A stretch of 64,000 bases of DNA from Macrophomina tecta (Eukaryota; Ascomycota; Dothideomycetes; Botryosphaeriales; Botryosphaeriaceae). This document shows, in pieces, positions 1 to 13,129 of the stretch; position 1 is the first letter of the stretch, and each line of letters starts with the position of its first letter. The position numbers and the translations under genes were made by a program. The stretch is from the NCBI GenBank assembly GCA_024180945.1, contig JAKSGN010000043.1:558001-622000 (forward strand), given 5' to 3'. The notes under the pieces were generated by a model. It did not search any database and had not been told where the DNA came from. It worked only from the letters and a program-made list of their open reading frames with translations.

Positions 1-1955
1 TAGCTACCTTAGCTAGTAGTATGTCTACTAAACCGGCGAGTTTCTTATATGGTTCGCATGCTCTTTAGATGCGGGAGTATAGCCCCCGTAGGTAGAAGAG
101 AGTTTAGTTAGGTAGAAGCCTTTTTGGATTCTAGTTATTTCCATCCTACTTCTCGCGTGCGTTTAGTATACTTTCCGCCCGCGAGAGGGCTGCGAAAGAG
201 TCGAAGTTATTTCTTTAACTTTCTAGGTTACCCGTAGGCGAGAGCTAGTAGTCGGACAGCTAGAGGAAGTAAATAGGCTTTCTTAGTTCTAAGTTCTAGA
301 ATAATTTAGTAGCGCTTACTAGATATACACGCTTTAGCGAGTTTATACTCTAGTAAAACGTTCCTCTTCTAAAATCGATAATCGGCCCGGTAGCCCCGAG
401 CTAGGGTATGCCGAGTATAGTATCGTAGCCCGTAAATAAGCTACTCTAGTAAGGTTAGGGTTCGGTAGTACGCGTGGCGCCCCCCGAGTCACACGTGGTA
501 ACCCCTATATAATAAGAGTCGTGCAATGTAATGGTAGTATTATTAAGAAGGCGGGTAGACGGCCTAGTACTAGCTTATATATTTTATAAGGCAAGTCGCT
601 CTACGTATTTAAGGAATACGAGGTTTAGGTCGTAACTATAATCTATTAATGCTTGAATTTTGGTAGAACCGGATAGGGTTTTTATCGAAGTAATGATTTC
701 TATGCGTTTTAAACTGCCTCCCGTTTAAGGCCCTAACCGTAAGAAGGAGAGGGAAGTGATTAGGGCTTCTCTTTTTCCGAGCCTTGCTTATCTTTATAGT
801 TCGCCTAGTTGGCGTGGCCTTTAGCCTGCTTTTCGCCTACGTTTGGGGTACTAGACCTATATAAATCACCTACGTTCTTTAGGGGAGCTAAAGCTTTAGA
901 CCTTTAGTTTTCTTTAGCCTTCTTACTATTTCTAAAACCCTTATAGAGACCGTTACGTCCTAGGCTAGGGGTAGTAAAAGAGCGCTTAGTTCCCTATAAC
1001 TACTATTCGTCCTCGCCCTTTTTATAGGGTCTCGTTGCCTCTAGCGTTTACTTAACGCGTTAGATTTTAGCTACTAAATCCTCTTCTACCTATACCCTAG
1101 TAAGGAAGGACTGGCGCACGAGCTCCGTACGTATAGATAGTAGAAGCTAAGAGTAAATCTAGTTAATACGGTAATCTACGTTCTAAATCTAATACGTGAA
1201 TTTGTCTTCGTACGTCTTTATTTAGGCGTAGAATTCTATAAACTTCTAGCCCTTCTTTATTACCGTAGTATAATAACTAATAGCGTTGTTAAGGCGGTAG
1301 ACGATAGGGTTACGAATATAATTCTATACTAACGTCTTAAACTTCTACTAGAGTAGTACTAGTTTCTCTTAGTTTATTAGACGTCTTTAGACGTGCTAGA
1401 AGAGGGTCTTATATTTAGATAGCCCTTTAGTAGCCTAGAGGGTCCTTCTAAGGTAGTCCTTATCCGCCTAGTATATGCCGAAACGTGTCTCCACCGTATT
1501 CGTCTATAAGTCGTATGAGCCCTAAGTAAGGCCTTCGAGTTTTAGAGGTGGATTTCTTACGAGGAGGTTGAGTCGCTTTTCGCTATTGTCTATCCTGCTT
1601 TCCGCATACGTTTCGCCTGCGTTCGGCGTGGGGACGGTAGGTAGTTCGCCGTTAAGGGCCGCTTGCAGCTGTTGTAGAACCTTAACGCGGTTAAGGCGTT
1701 TTAGGAGCTCGGCTTCCGGTATACCTTCCGTAGGTGCGCTGCATAAGCGTTGTAGTTCGTCGATAGCTGTAGGCGCCCCTGGTTCGGCCGCGTCGCCTAT
1801 TGGGCGTTTAACGCCCTGGGCGCTTCTATCGACGATTAGCGTTTGATGGCCTTTAGGGGTTAATAAGCCTGTTTCTATTCGTTCGCCTCGAGTGTTCGAA
1901 CGGCTTTATTAGCCCCTTGTTTTTATTATCCTGAAATCGTTCTTTTCGTCGGAAT
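1..1955 (-). pseudogene. gag relic of a minus-strand LTR retrotransposon, RIP-mutated
   Basis: Read on the minus strand from about 1900 towards 1300, one frame gives a continuous gag-like sequence with segments such as ELQRLCSAPTEGIPEAELL and NPPLKLEGLT followed by GSYDL. It is broken only by TAG codons at likely former TGG (Trp) positions. The charged Leu-rich stretch followed by a PPLKLEGL-type motif is typical of fungal retroelement gag proteins. The plus-strand frame at 1568-1846 is the shadow of this region. The element runs off the left edge of the window, so its pol is not visible. The family (Gypsy or other) is not resolved. Confidence 0.5.
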
Positions 1956-2208
1956 TGTTGTGTATAGCCCTTTAAGGCCGGCTGCTTTTTCGAAAGGAAT
2001 TAAGAAGGATTTGATTATAAGTAAATAGGCTGGTTATAAGTAGGGAGCCTTTAGAAGAGTCGTATATTTTTAGGTGCGAATCCTTAGTAGTATAGGATTT
2101 ACCCCTTGGTGGCGTTATATACTGGGGGCCCGTGCGTAGCACGTGATAAGCACGTGGAACGCACGGTATAAGCACCCTAAGGGTATGCTAGGGCCTATTA
2201 TCCTAACA
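1956..2208 (-). repeat. putative 5' LTR of the minus-strand element
   Basis: The segment begins TGTTG and ends CTAACA in plus orientation, so it has TG...CA ends with a short terminal inverted repeat. It contains a TATATA-like motif. It lies directly upstream (minus strand) of the gag relic. The right end abuts a Copia fragment abruptly at 2209. No second copy is in the window, so the boundaries are an inference. Confidence 0.35.
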
Positions 2209-3054
2209 CTATTATAATATTAACTACTAAAGTAGAGCTCCTTATCTTATCTAAAATAGCTAAGTAGTACTTCTAGTAGAAATGATTCTTTAACTAACTA
2301 TAGTTTAATCTAGGCTATCTTATATAGATTTAGTATAATAACCAAATAATACTACGGCTTATAGAGGAAAGCGTTAGAAAACTAATAATAAAGCTATACT
2401 ATATTAATATTTATTATTACTAGCTTAGATAAGAAGTATTAGTAGATAATATCTACTTTAAATAAATATCTATAGCCGATATAATAATAGATAGACTTAC
2501 AAAGAAACTACTAAAGTAGAAGTACTAGGTATTTATTAACTAATTAGAACTTACGCCGCTAACCGAATAAAATTACCGAGTTTCTTCTATTTTCTTTATT
2601 TAACGTTATGCGCTTTTTATTTTTTCTTATTTAGATATATATAGCCTATAGTAACCCGCTTAGCTAAATTATTAGCTACTTATTAGTTATTACTTTATAT
2701 TCTATTAAAGCTAGTAATCTAGCCACCTATATAGTTAAATAGTCTAGATAAAGCTAGGCCTAATTAGCTATCTTAACTATAGCTAATAGAACCCGCTCGC
2801 TATTCTTTTTTAATTTCGAGTTTATAAGTTTAATTTTTAGTTATATACGTAGTTATTCTTTTTATCTATAGCTACTATTATATCGTGCGCTGGCTTTACC
2901 ACCACACGAAGGGGGTGTATTAGAATATTACATATATATATAATAAACTTTAGCTTAGTTATAGAAGAGGATAAATAAGAGAACTTTTTTAAGCGTTTCT
3001 CTTACGCCTTATACTACTTATTCTTAATTAATAGTATTACTACTAAATCTAATA
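2209..3054 (+). mobile_element. 5'-truncated Copia element, pol C-terminus plus 3' LTR
   Basis: On the plus strand around 2400-2550 a RIP-degraded frame still reads like the end of Copia RNase H, with ISIADIIIDRLTKK resembling the family motif STADMIADGLTK. A purine run (GAAGGGGG, about 2908-2915) acts as the polypurine tract just before an LTR-like sequence at 2918. The 5' part of the element is missing; the adjoining minus-strand element probably inserted at 2208/2209. Confidence 0.6.
2918..3054 (+). repeat. Copia 3' LTR (about 137 bp)
   Basis: It starts TATTAGA and ends TCTAATA. Undoing one CpA-to-TpA change at each end gives the inverted ends TGTTAGA and TCTAACA expected of a Copia LTR. 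It follows the polypurine tract immediately. Only one copy is seen, so the length is inferred from the ends. Confidence 0.5.
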
Positions 3055-4345
3055 TATAAACTTAAAGGTGCGCTACTTTTAGCTTCTTACTATAAATATG
3101 CTTAAATAGCGTTTTCTAATAGTAGCGCTTTATTAGAGTTCTATTATAGATATAGACTATCGCCTTAATAATTTTAGGCTATAGGTGCTTAGGTAGGTTA
3201 GTACTAACCCGTAAGAATCTTACTTTAATAATAATTAAGTACCCTAAACGCTCTAATATACTATTTTACTAAGGGATATATAAAGCTAATATCTTATAGA
3301 TAATTTCGTATTGCTTAAGCTACTACTTAAAGGCTTATATAAGCGATACTTTTTTATCTAATCTAAGAAAGGCTACTGATTTACTAAATCTTATCTTAAT
3401 TATTTAAATAATATTAAGAAGGTACTAGGTGCACTTATTCTTAGTTACATAAGTAACTATAAAAGTAAATTTAGTGGAAGCGTATTTAAGATACGTAATC
3501 TATTAGTAGCCGTTATTAGCTTGTATTATATATATTAAGTTAAATAAGACTTAAAAAAATACTTCTTCTAATAATTTCTCTAGTTATATAGATCGAGAGA
3601 TCTACTATTATGCCTTAGTACGTATATATATATTATAGTAATTAGATAGCTACTAATTAGTAATTATAGCTTCTTATACTACTTATAGTAAGGCTTAAAT
3701 AGCTCTTTAGCCTATATATATAAAGATTTTATACTATTATATAGCTAGTAACGAGCGATTAGCAACGTTTAATACTATAGCTAGTAGATTATCTACTTTC
3801 TTATATTTTATAAAGAAGTAATTTTAAGTAAAGATTAGATAGACTATAATAAAGTTCTCTAAGTAGAGGTATATACGTTCTATATCTAACTTAATTCCCT
3901 TTTCTCTTACCTTAGTAATAGAGACGAGGTTTACTATAAACGAGGGTACGTAGGCTACGTCTATAAGCTTAATAGTGCGTAGGCCCTTATAGTTAGTAGT
4001 ATATACTAGTGCCTTACTAAATAACTTAATCTTAACCGTAGAGTTTTCTAATATAACGTAGTTATCTAGCCCTACGTTTCTTATTTTAGTGTAGCGACTC
4101 TTTATATACTAATTATAGATATAGTATGTTATACTAGTATCGGCGATCTATAAGAGATTAAGAGTTATAGGCCTTAAAATACGTTATATACTAAATAATA
4201 AGGTAACTACTACTAGAAAGAATAATATTTTCTTTTCTTCTTTACCTAGTTTTAGCTCTTATTTCTTTTAAGGAGCGTTATCCTACTTTTTCTAGCTTTA
4301 GCCGTGATTTTAGCTATTTTTAAACCGTTTAATAGAGCGTTTAAC
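3055..4345 (-). pseudogene. Copia gag-pol fragment (protease to pre-integrase/integrase), minus strand
   Basis: Reading the minus strand from about 4150 to 3650 gives long stretches of recognisable Copia polyprotein, for example GLDNYVILENSTVKIK and LIDVAYVPSFIVNLVS. These belong to the aspartic-protease / GAG-pre-integrase region. A degraded protease motif lies just before them, near 4160. Reverse transcriptase is absent because the fragment ends at the plus-strand Copia LTR near 3054. The gag half lies at 16222-17140, on the other side of the inserted Gypsy element. Confidence 0.65.
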
Positions 4346-4547
4346 TACTAGGATCCGCTTCCTAAACGAATTAAGGCCTTATAGAACTTTAGGAACGAGA
4401 TATATAAAAGTAGTTAATTATATTACCTCGAACGCCTTCCGGCGGCGGCTATTTATCTACGCTATACTATCTTTCTTTCCTAGGCGGCTTAAGGCCGCTA
4501 CTATCCCGGGGAAGAATCTTCTTCTTACTAACTACCGCATCCTAATA
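4346..4547 (-). repeat. Gypsy LTR, left copy (3' LTR of the minus-strand element)
   Basis: This 202-bp copy is collinear with 16020-16221 without any gap. Ends are TACTAGGAT and ATCCTAATA, i.e. TGCTAGGAT / ATCCTA-A-CA after undoing RIP. A TATATAAAAG motif lies inside. Target duplication TTAAC precedes it. Confidence 0.9.
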
Positions 4548-4759
4548 TCTAGGCGGGTAGATTTTAATAGATCGTAATCCATTATAGTTCTTAGATGCGG
4601 AAAGTTAATTAGAGAGGAAACGAAAGCTAGAGAAATAAAAGAAAAAAAAAGAAAAGAAAAAAAACTCTTTATATTACTTCTTCTATCTATTATCTTCTTC
4701 TAAAGCGTTGTGACTCGAAAACTAAAAGGAAAAGGACTTTTTTTTTTTTTTTTTTTTTT

Positions 4760-7700
4760 AGTAAACCCTGGACCTTCGTATCGCTATACTAGAATTTAGA
4801 GGGTGCTAATAAGAAAGAAAAGGCGAAAAGAGTACTTTATAGTAGGGTAGGGATTTTCTTTTTCTAAATTGGTAGTTTAATTATTATACTTAGAACGGGT
4901 TTTCTCCTTAGAGAAAGAGAAAACGGTTACTAGCGGCTAGTAATTCTACTTTAAGTTCGTCGTTAGAGATCGAGATAATTTTATCTAGCTTAGCTTTCTT
5001 TAGTATCTTCTAGGGTAAATAAAATTCTAGCGGTACTGAGCGTTTCTTATTTCTAGGTATCTCCGGCTTCGGCTGGCGTTCCTTCTTATCGGTGTAGAAG
5101 CGCTACCGGATTACGGTACGTTAGTCGATATCGCGTTATATAGCGTGCTTATAGCGCTCTAGGAATATAAACTAAGTTTCTAGAGCTCGGAGCTCTTAAG
5201 TTAGCGAAATATTTTTTTAATTTATAAAGTATTATAATGCCTCTTATATTTTATCTTCTAGGAAGATCTTTCTTGTAACCTTAGAAATTACTACGCTAAA
5301 GTTAAAAGTGCCCGTAGCGTAATCTTTAGTTATAAAATCGAAGCTATTCTATAGAATATCCTTCTATAACTCGAGTCTGCTACGGAGGGCTTTGATATTA
5401 TACTTTAGATAATTCTAAGTAAGTGTATTCGTAACTCGGCTTACGTATTTTATAAGAGATACTAGTATCTCTTTTTAGCGCTTAATCTATACTTTTATAG
5501 CTACGAATATAGTCTATTTAACCCTCTCTAGAATTTTAGTCGCTTAGGCGATTTATTAGAAGGTGACTTAGTATATAAATTCTAGATACTTAACGGAGGT
5601 TAGGATTTCTTCTATTCTTAGAAACTCTTTTAACTTATTATTACTCTTAGATCTAGTCTTTCTTTATAGGGGCGGTATTAGGGTCTCTACTATTTTATTA
5701 TCGTTATTTAGGTCCGAGAGATTCTTCTTCTTGGGGCGAGTAGTCGGCTTTACGGTTATAGTCTTTATAGTTCTTTATAACTTCTCTATAAACGCCCTTT
5801 CGGTTATAATATAAATCTTATATTTTCTTATGCTCTTAATAAGAGATCTACTAGGAGAGTCGCTATTATTATAGATAATAAGATAGTTTATAGTTAAGAA
5901 AACCGCGCTATAAATAGTAGCTTTCGCGGCCTAAAAAAAGTCCTTCTATACTTATTAATTTAGTATATACGTCGGCTTTCCCGTAATAGCGATATTTTTA
6001 TCGCGGTAGATCTTACTCCTCTTTAGTATCTTAATATCGACGACGTCGCTTAGCTTCTCTATAGTAACCTTATTGGGCGGAGGGATATTAATTGCGAAGA
6101 GGCGTTTTATAATATTAGTAGAGTATTCCGGCGACGCTATATTCCTAGTTAGACTAGGGCGGGCTACTATTTTACGTATATCCTACTAGTAGCTTTATTA
6201 ATCTGGATGTATTAGGGACTTCTTATTAGGTCTAAAGGGGTAGTCTTCTTTCTTATATCTAGCGAGGATCTTCTAATAAGCGGTTTTATAAGTAATAGAA
6301 GAGTTAAACCGCTCTAGATTAATCTTACGAACTAGCTTAGGTAGAAATAGTATATCGAAGTTATTATAGCTATATAGTCCTATAGTTTTATAACTAGAAT
6401 TATACTAGGGGCGAGCCTTCTTAGCTATCTAGATAGCGCTCTTATTTATCGATTTAATTAATAACTAAAAGTCTGCGAAGCCGATATAAACGTAGCTATT
6501 ATATATACTAAAGATTATCTTAATATCGTCTAGGAATTACTAGATAAGGGCTAGCTTTCTAAGAGGCTCTATCGTAACTAAGAAACCGCTAATAGTAGTA
6601 AAATTTCTAGGCTAGAGCTCGTATAGGTATTATAATGGAATAATTCTAGTTTAGAGTACTATATAGATAACCTAGTAGGCTAAATTACTACTTAGAATAA
6701 CATTCTTAGGCGGGAGATTATTAGTTATAATAATTATATTAGTATCGTATAGTTTTATTAAACGTAGTTTCCTATATTCCGCCGCCTTTTTTTACGTTAT
6801 TACCCGTCGTACTACTTCTTACGAATAGTTATTATTAAAATATTATATATTCTTCTTAGCGGGGTAGAAGAGAGGGGAGATCTTCTTATCTATCGCCTTT
6901 AGTAGCGCTATATCGGGATTAGGGGAGGTCGAGCGTGTAAATACTAGTAATTTTATTAGTTATTTAGGTAGGATATTACTCTACGTGCCGTAAGGGGGGT
7001 CTTAGAAAAGTTCTTAGGGAGATTCGGCTTTCTCTTTATTAAATTTATCTAATTTAGTATTTTATAAGGTAATTTTATTTAGTAGCATCGCTAAGACCGA
7101 TCCTTTAAGATCGTAGAAGTATAGTAACTAGAAGAGATAGTTCCGAAATATTATTTTAGCGAGGGCGAGAGAACTAACGTAGATAGCTACCGGTTTCGGA
7201 TTATTATTTATAGAATTAGTTAATTCGAGAAAGCGGGCGAACCTTTCGTTATTATAATAGAAGTCGAGAATCGCCTATAGATTAGTTTTAGAGGTAAGGG
7301 TTCGCTAAATATAGTTTAGGAAGTATCTTAGGTTATAGTACCCGTCTTTCGAGTTAAGAAAGCCTAGGTAATAGTAGTTAATAAGGCGTACGATCGACCG
7401 TATAATTATTTCGTAAAGATTAAGGGGGGCGATTAGGGTAGGAGATTACTTAAGAATATTAATAGTTACCTCGACGATCGCCCCCCCTTAGGCAACAGCG
7501 CTAATTCTAGTAGAAAGATCGGTAATTACTTAGAAGATTTAGTATTTCTAGGTTCTATATATAGCGTCGCGCGCGGCTAAAAGTTCGAAAGGAAGGGCGG
7601 TCGTAAGTTACTTATTTATTATAGTCTTATCTAGAGCGTGCTAGAAGTCGAAATACTTAGCGAGAAGCTATAGAATATTATTAAAGTTATAAAAGCTTAT

Positions 7701-8280
7701 AGAATTATCCGCTATAAAATAATCCGGCCTTCGGGCGCGGATTATATTAATAATTAAGTAAGTAATAGAGAAATAGAGCGTCTCTAATAAGGCTAGTAAG
7801 CTAGGAAAGCGGTTGCTTATATTAGTATACTAGTATCTCCGGTAGAGAAAGAAAGCGTAGAAGTTAGTAATTTTATTTTCTACAAAATCGCGAGGTATAA
7901 AAGTTATAGAGCTAGTTTATAAAAAAGAGAAAAAAGAACTATAGTTAGTAATTCTTAGTAGACGTTTATAAGCGGTAATTACCGCTATAGAATTCGTTAG
8001 GCTTATTCTTTATACGTATTATTTAAGGATCTATAAGGAAGGAATTTTATATTTATAGCTATTTGGGTAAAGAAACGCGTATTAGCGCGAGAAGATCTTA
8101 TTTTAATATTTACGTCGGTTCGAGCGCTAGAATAGTAATTCTAGAAGATATGTAAGCGTTCTTACTAACGCTTTTACCGAGGGTTCGATTTCTATAGGGA
8201 AATATAGTTCCGGCCTATAGTATTATTATTATACTATTTATAGTTATTTCTATTTAGTTCTACGCCTATCTTTAATCGGG
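4760..8280 (-). pseudogene. additional coding region downstream of pol in the Gypsy element, function unknown
   Basis: Between the chromodomain and the 3' LTR the minus strand still shows protein-like stretches, for example near 6200-6450 (LPKLVRKINLERFNSS, then ARYKKEDYPFRPNKKS) and near 6500-6650 (FTTISGFLVTIEPLRKLA). Stops are mainly TAG/TAA of the kind RIP makes. I do not recognise a domain. The position, after pol and before the 3' LTR, is where envelope-like or captured extra genes sit in some retroelements. A run of 22 T (4738-4759, A on the coding strand) follows it. Confidence 0.45.
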
Positions 8281-8299
8281 CGGTTAGGCACGGTAATAG

Positions 8300-11200
8300 A
8301 ATACTTAGCTTTAAAGTCTTAGATAAGCTTCTTTATATACTTTAACGCGTCTTTCCCTAGCTAGCTATTATAGGCTAGTCCCTAGCCCTTCTATTATACG
8401 AGGTATTTTTATTTTATCTTATTCTAGATTTATACTTTTCTTTTATTAAAAAGTCTTTCGATCTTATATAGTAAATCGGGCTAATTCTAGTCTATAAGGG
8501 GTTCTAGTTTAGGGTATTTTTAGTTTCTTATATAGGGATCTATACTCTTAGGGGCTGGCTCGAGCTGCGTAATAGAGATAACGGAATAAATCTTCTATAT
8601 ATTAGATAATTCTAACTCGTAGGCTAGATTTCTAATTATTCTCTTAACTTTAAAAGGGCCTTAACGTTAGTAAGTAAATTTTTGGTTTACGTATTCTTTC
8701 GTCTTATATTCTTAGTAGAGTTTTATAAATACTAAATCTTCTTTCTTTAGATAAAGGGGCTTATATTTAGTATTATAGCGGGCTTTCTAGCTTATAGCTA
8801 CGAAATTAATTGCCTCCTCTACTTCTTAGTATATAGCGTTACGAAGTTACACTTTATCTTCTAGTACTTTTATAAGGGCCGAGAGAGGGTCTAGTTTAAT
8901 ATTTATACTATAGAGTATCTAGTTTAGGGAGAAGCTAGTAGTAGCGCTTACCGCATTATTAAGAACGGCTTAGAGATATAAAAGAGCCTCGGTTTATTCG
9001 CGGTTTAGATTTACTATAATGTAGTATCTTAACGTAATCTTTATAGTTTAATTACTTCTTTCTAATTAGCCGTCTGCTTAGGAATAATACGTCATCGTAA
9101 GATAGCGTACGATTTCTATCGCTTTATAAGCTTTCTTCTAAAAGCGGGAAATAAAGCGTAGATCCCGGTCCATAATATAGATCCTAGGAAGTTTCTACTT
9201 ATAGAAGACGATCTTCTTTATATATTAGTCCGCCTATTTCTCGGCGCTCTAGTTCTTCTTATCTTTAACTAAGAGGATAGCCTTTATAGCTTTATAGATA
9301 ATAGTAAGGAGCGTATTAAAGGCGTTCTTTATCGGCGGTATTTTTGTAATAAAATCTATTATCTAGACTTCTCTTAGAATAGAAGAATTCTAGATTAGAT
9401 AGAGTTTTTTGTACGGCGCGTAGCGTTTTATTATATATAGTTAGTATTTCTAGTACTATACTAAGTACGCTTATAATTTCTTTATTATATTCTTAATAAA
9501 GATCGCTAGCCTAATGCGGTTATACGTTCTCTAGTATCCGCTATAATATTATTTATTATATACTATTTCGAATATCTCCTTTTCGACGGTAGAGAAAATA
9601 TAAAGGCGATACCTTTCGTTCTCTAGATCTATATAGTAGATTATTTTATTTCTTAGAAAGAACTGTAATCTCTATATAGTCTTTAAATTCTCGTTCTTTT
9701 TTATAGCGTCTATATAAAGTATTCTCGTAAGCTAACGTAGTTATACTTAACGTTACGCGGCCTTTCTTCGTGTTTTTAGGCCGTTAGTCTCGGCCGTATT
9801 TTTTAATTTCGCCTAGGGGGCGTTTATTAGGTTTAAAAGAAAGTTTTAGCGTTTTCGCTTTCTTCTTTACGTTATCGTATTCGGCCGCGATGCGTTATTT
9901 ATTAGCGAATTTTTTTCTAGCGCGACTATCTTCGCGATTTTATTATTTATTTACTCTTTTTCTTTATCGCTACTTTCTACTTCCGGTCTCGCGTTCTTAG
10001 TTAGCGGCGCTTTATTATTTTATACTATATATCGAGCCTCTTTTAGGGGTTTATATTCTTAATACGTTTCTATTTTCTCTTACGCTTATTTCTACGCTAA
10101 CTTTTTTAGTTCTTCTATATTTTTTTTATATATATTCTTCTTATCTATTTCTCTTATTTTATCTAGAATCTCTAATATTCTTCGCTAGTACGTATTCTTA
10201 TAATATTTCTTAGCAATACGCTTCTTTATCTTATTCGGTATTTCTACTATAGTAACTATAAAGATTAGCGTAGAATCTAACGAATTCTTATTCTTATTAT
10301 TTATTTCTTTTCGCTTCTTAATTAGACGGCTTAGAGTATCGGGTACTAGATAGGTTCTACCGGGACGATACTATACTTTTATTACGAATTATAAAATATA
10401 TTAGCTAGCTATAACTAGCTTTAGGTTTATCTTATCGGTGGCTAAGGTCGTTTATAAGTTATAATACTACGCGATAAAGATTACTACGTAGTAATTTATA
10501 AAGAAATAGGCCTTCTTTACTAATTCTATATATAATAGGTGCTTAATTTTTTATAGCGTCTATACTATTCCTGCTACTTTAAGTTTTATTAGCTAGTACC
10601 GGGTCTCCGCTAATTTTAATACTCTAAAAAGAAATAGAATTAGTTAGATCTTTTTATTAGGCTAGGACAGTACTTTTTCTTCTTACGTTACTAGCTCCGG
10701 GTTACCTTTAATATAATATACTAACGCTCCAATTCCCTGCTTAGATATATTAATATCGATATATAACTGCCTATTAGGATCGTAGTATGTAAGCTATAAA
10801 GAATCTTTTAGATATTTTCTTATTATATTATACGCCGCTATACGATTCTCTAATAGAATTATTTTAGTTTACTTAGTATACGCCTTTTTAGCATTTTCTT
10901 TTTTTGGACTCGCTCTTAATAAGGCGGTCTTATAATCCGTTAAAGGTTTAATAATTATAGCGTAGTAGGGGATTTTCGATTATAGAAACTCTATAGCGCC
11001 GATCTAGTATTTGAGTTGCTTTAACGTTTCCGAGAAGAATATCTCTACTAGCGCTTTAGTTCTCTCTTACGTAAAACCTAGTCTAAACGCGTCTACCCTT
11101 TATCTAAGGAGCGTTATATATAGGTATTCAATAAAACTCTTAGTTAGAAATAAGCTAATGCCTATACTATCTAGTTTACTAAAAACTCGATCTAGGTAGT

Positions 11201-13100
11201 CTAAGTGCTCTTCTAGAATACGGCTAAATATTGTTATATTATTAATATAGGCGCGATAAAATTCTTAAAAGTCTCTTAGAATCGTGTCTAGCTAGCGCTA
11301 AACGTATTAGACTAAGTTAATATATTCTATTAAGGCTACGTTAAATAATTCCTAGCCTTAATATAAATTTACTATTAGCTTATAACGATTCTCCTTCCGG
11401 ACTCTTTATTAGTAGAAGAATAACGTCGCGTCTATAACTATAATAAATTTCTTTTCTTTAATTATAGAGATAATATCGTCTTATTTTAGTAAGGAATAGG
11501 AATTCTTTTAGAATATTTTATTTAAGCCGCGGATATTAACTACCGCTCGTGGCTTTTCTATCTATTTACCGTCTTTAAAGATCTATCTCTATATAATAAA
11601 GACTAGGAACCCGAAAACGGTGTAATCGCTTATCTAGTTAAGCTTTTCTTAATCGTATAGCTTATTAAAGGTTTTATCGACTACCTCTTTATCTCTAACG
11701 CTAAGTAGGTAGATCTTAGTAGTAAGCTTTATATTTTTCTATTCTTTCTTTAAAGAGATAGGTATATATTCTTTTTTTAGAATACGAACGTAAGCTAACT
11801 TCTTATTTTAGAGATTTAGATATTTCTTTATTATCTTACGGTATTTTTTTACTATCTCTTAGTTATTATAGATAGTAATCCCATTCTTAAGATAAGTTTC
11901 TATTTCTAGGTGGATTACGTCGGTATCTAGTACTACTATACCGTGGTTATAGCTTTCGACGTTATATAATTATATTACTTATCTGTCGGTTATAGTACTA
12001 AGAGGCTCGTTTTTTAGTACTTATACTAGTTTTTAATTATTATTTCTTAGCCACACGGCTTTCATTTTAGTATCGACGATATACGCGTATATTAATAACT
12101 AGGCTTAATTCTTACCTCTACGCTCTCCGTGCCGCGGGATAAATTTGAAATCCCGTTACTTAGGGAGGGCTTTTATAAATTTTACTATTATTAGCGTTAG
12201 AGATAGTAGCGGGATTACCGTATCTTTTACTACTCTCGCCTTTATTTCTTTAATTATTTCTTTAGAGTAATTCTTAATTTCTATAGATACTTCTATATTC
12301 TAGTAGTACGTTAAGCGTAAGTAGCTTCGCGTAGGATTAATTATGATACCCTTAGGGCCGATTACGTCTATTTCTAAGAGGAGCGTATTATAGTAGTCTA
12401 GAACGATATAAATTTCTTTAGTAAATATTATATTTACCTACGTTCTATTCTTCTATGCGCAGAAAGTAAAGCGTATTAGAACGTACTAATTATATAGTAC
12501 CTAATTACCTTAGAATCCTTTAACTCTAACGCTTTATTCTATAGTTAGGATTTAGTAACTCGCTTCCGAGTTTTCGAGAAACTATTTATCGATAATAAAT
12601 ATTATATAGCTTATATTCGCTATAGATTTAATCTTCTTATCGCTATTACTAAGACGTACTTGCGCTACCGCGTATAACTAACTTTTATAGGCCTTTCTAG
12701 TGTTTAGTTCTATTCTAGCTACTAATTATACGGTTTTTATAATCTCCGCTAGGGCTTAATCTAGTCTTAGAGTAGTATCGGGCTTCTTAATATTAGTTAA
12801 ATTAACTAAGTCTTTAGCGACGGGCCTTATCTTTTTCGGGTTAGAATACTCTACTCTAATATAAGTATATAACTTATTTTTTATCGGCTAAGTAGATTCG
12901 TATACTAAGTATTAATATTCGTTCTTTTTCGTTATTTCTTATAGCTTAGGTAGCGGTCTTAACGATTTCTTATTATCTTTAGAAGGCTCTGGTTCCGGTA
13001 TTACGAAGTTAGTAGATAGAATTACTAGAGATGGGATAGTTCTAAGAAATTTAATATATATTAACGAGTTAAATTTCTTTATATCTCTTTCGGGTTCTTC
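8300..13100 (-). pseudogene. Gypsy pol relic: protease, RT, RNase H, integrase, chromodomain
   Basis: The reverse transcriptase core is visible on the minus strand at about 11160-11270: FYRAYINNITIFSRILEEH, followed by a DYLDRVF stretch. The catalytic YxDD is now YINN (11238-11249), as expected when RIP turns GAT into AAT. Near 8630-8350 the C-terminus reads NLAYELELSN, VISITQLEPAPK and then KYLV..KG.G, the integrase tail and chromodomain typical of fungal chromoviruses. Numerous TAG/TAA codons make it non-functional. Confidence 0.75.
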
Positions 13101-13129
13101 TTTAGTAGATAACTCTCTTATAATTTTAG

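Noticed and set aside
1568..1846. 92-codon plus-strand frame in the left block
   Set aside because: It is antisense to a better-supported gag relic, and lies in RIP-mutated retroelement DNA.
4760..8280. Naming the extra Gypsy coding region as an envelope gene
   Set aside because: No signal peptide, fusion segment or membrane anchor could be made out in the degraded frame.
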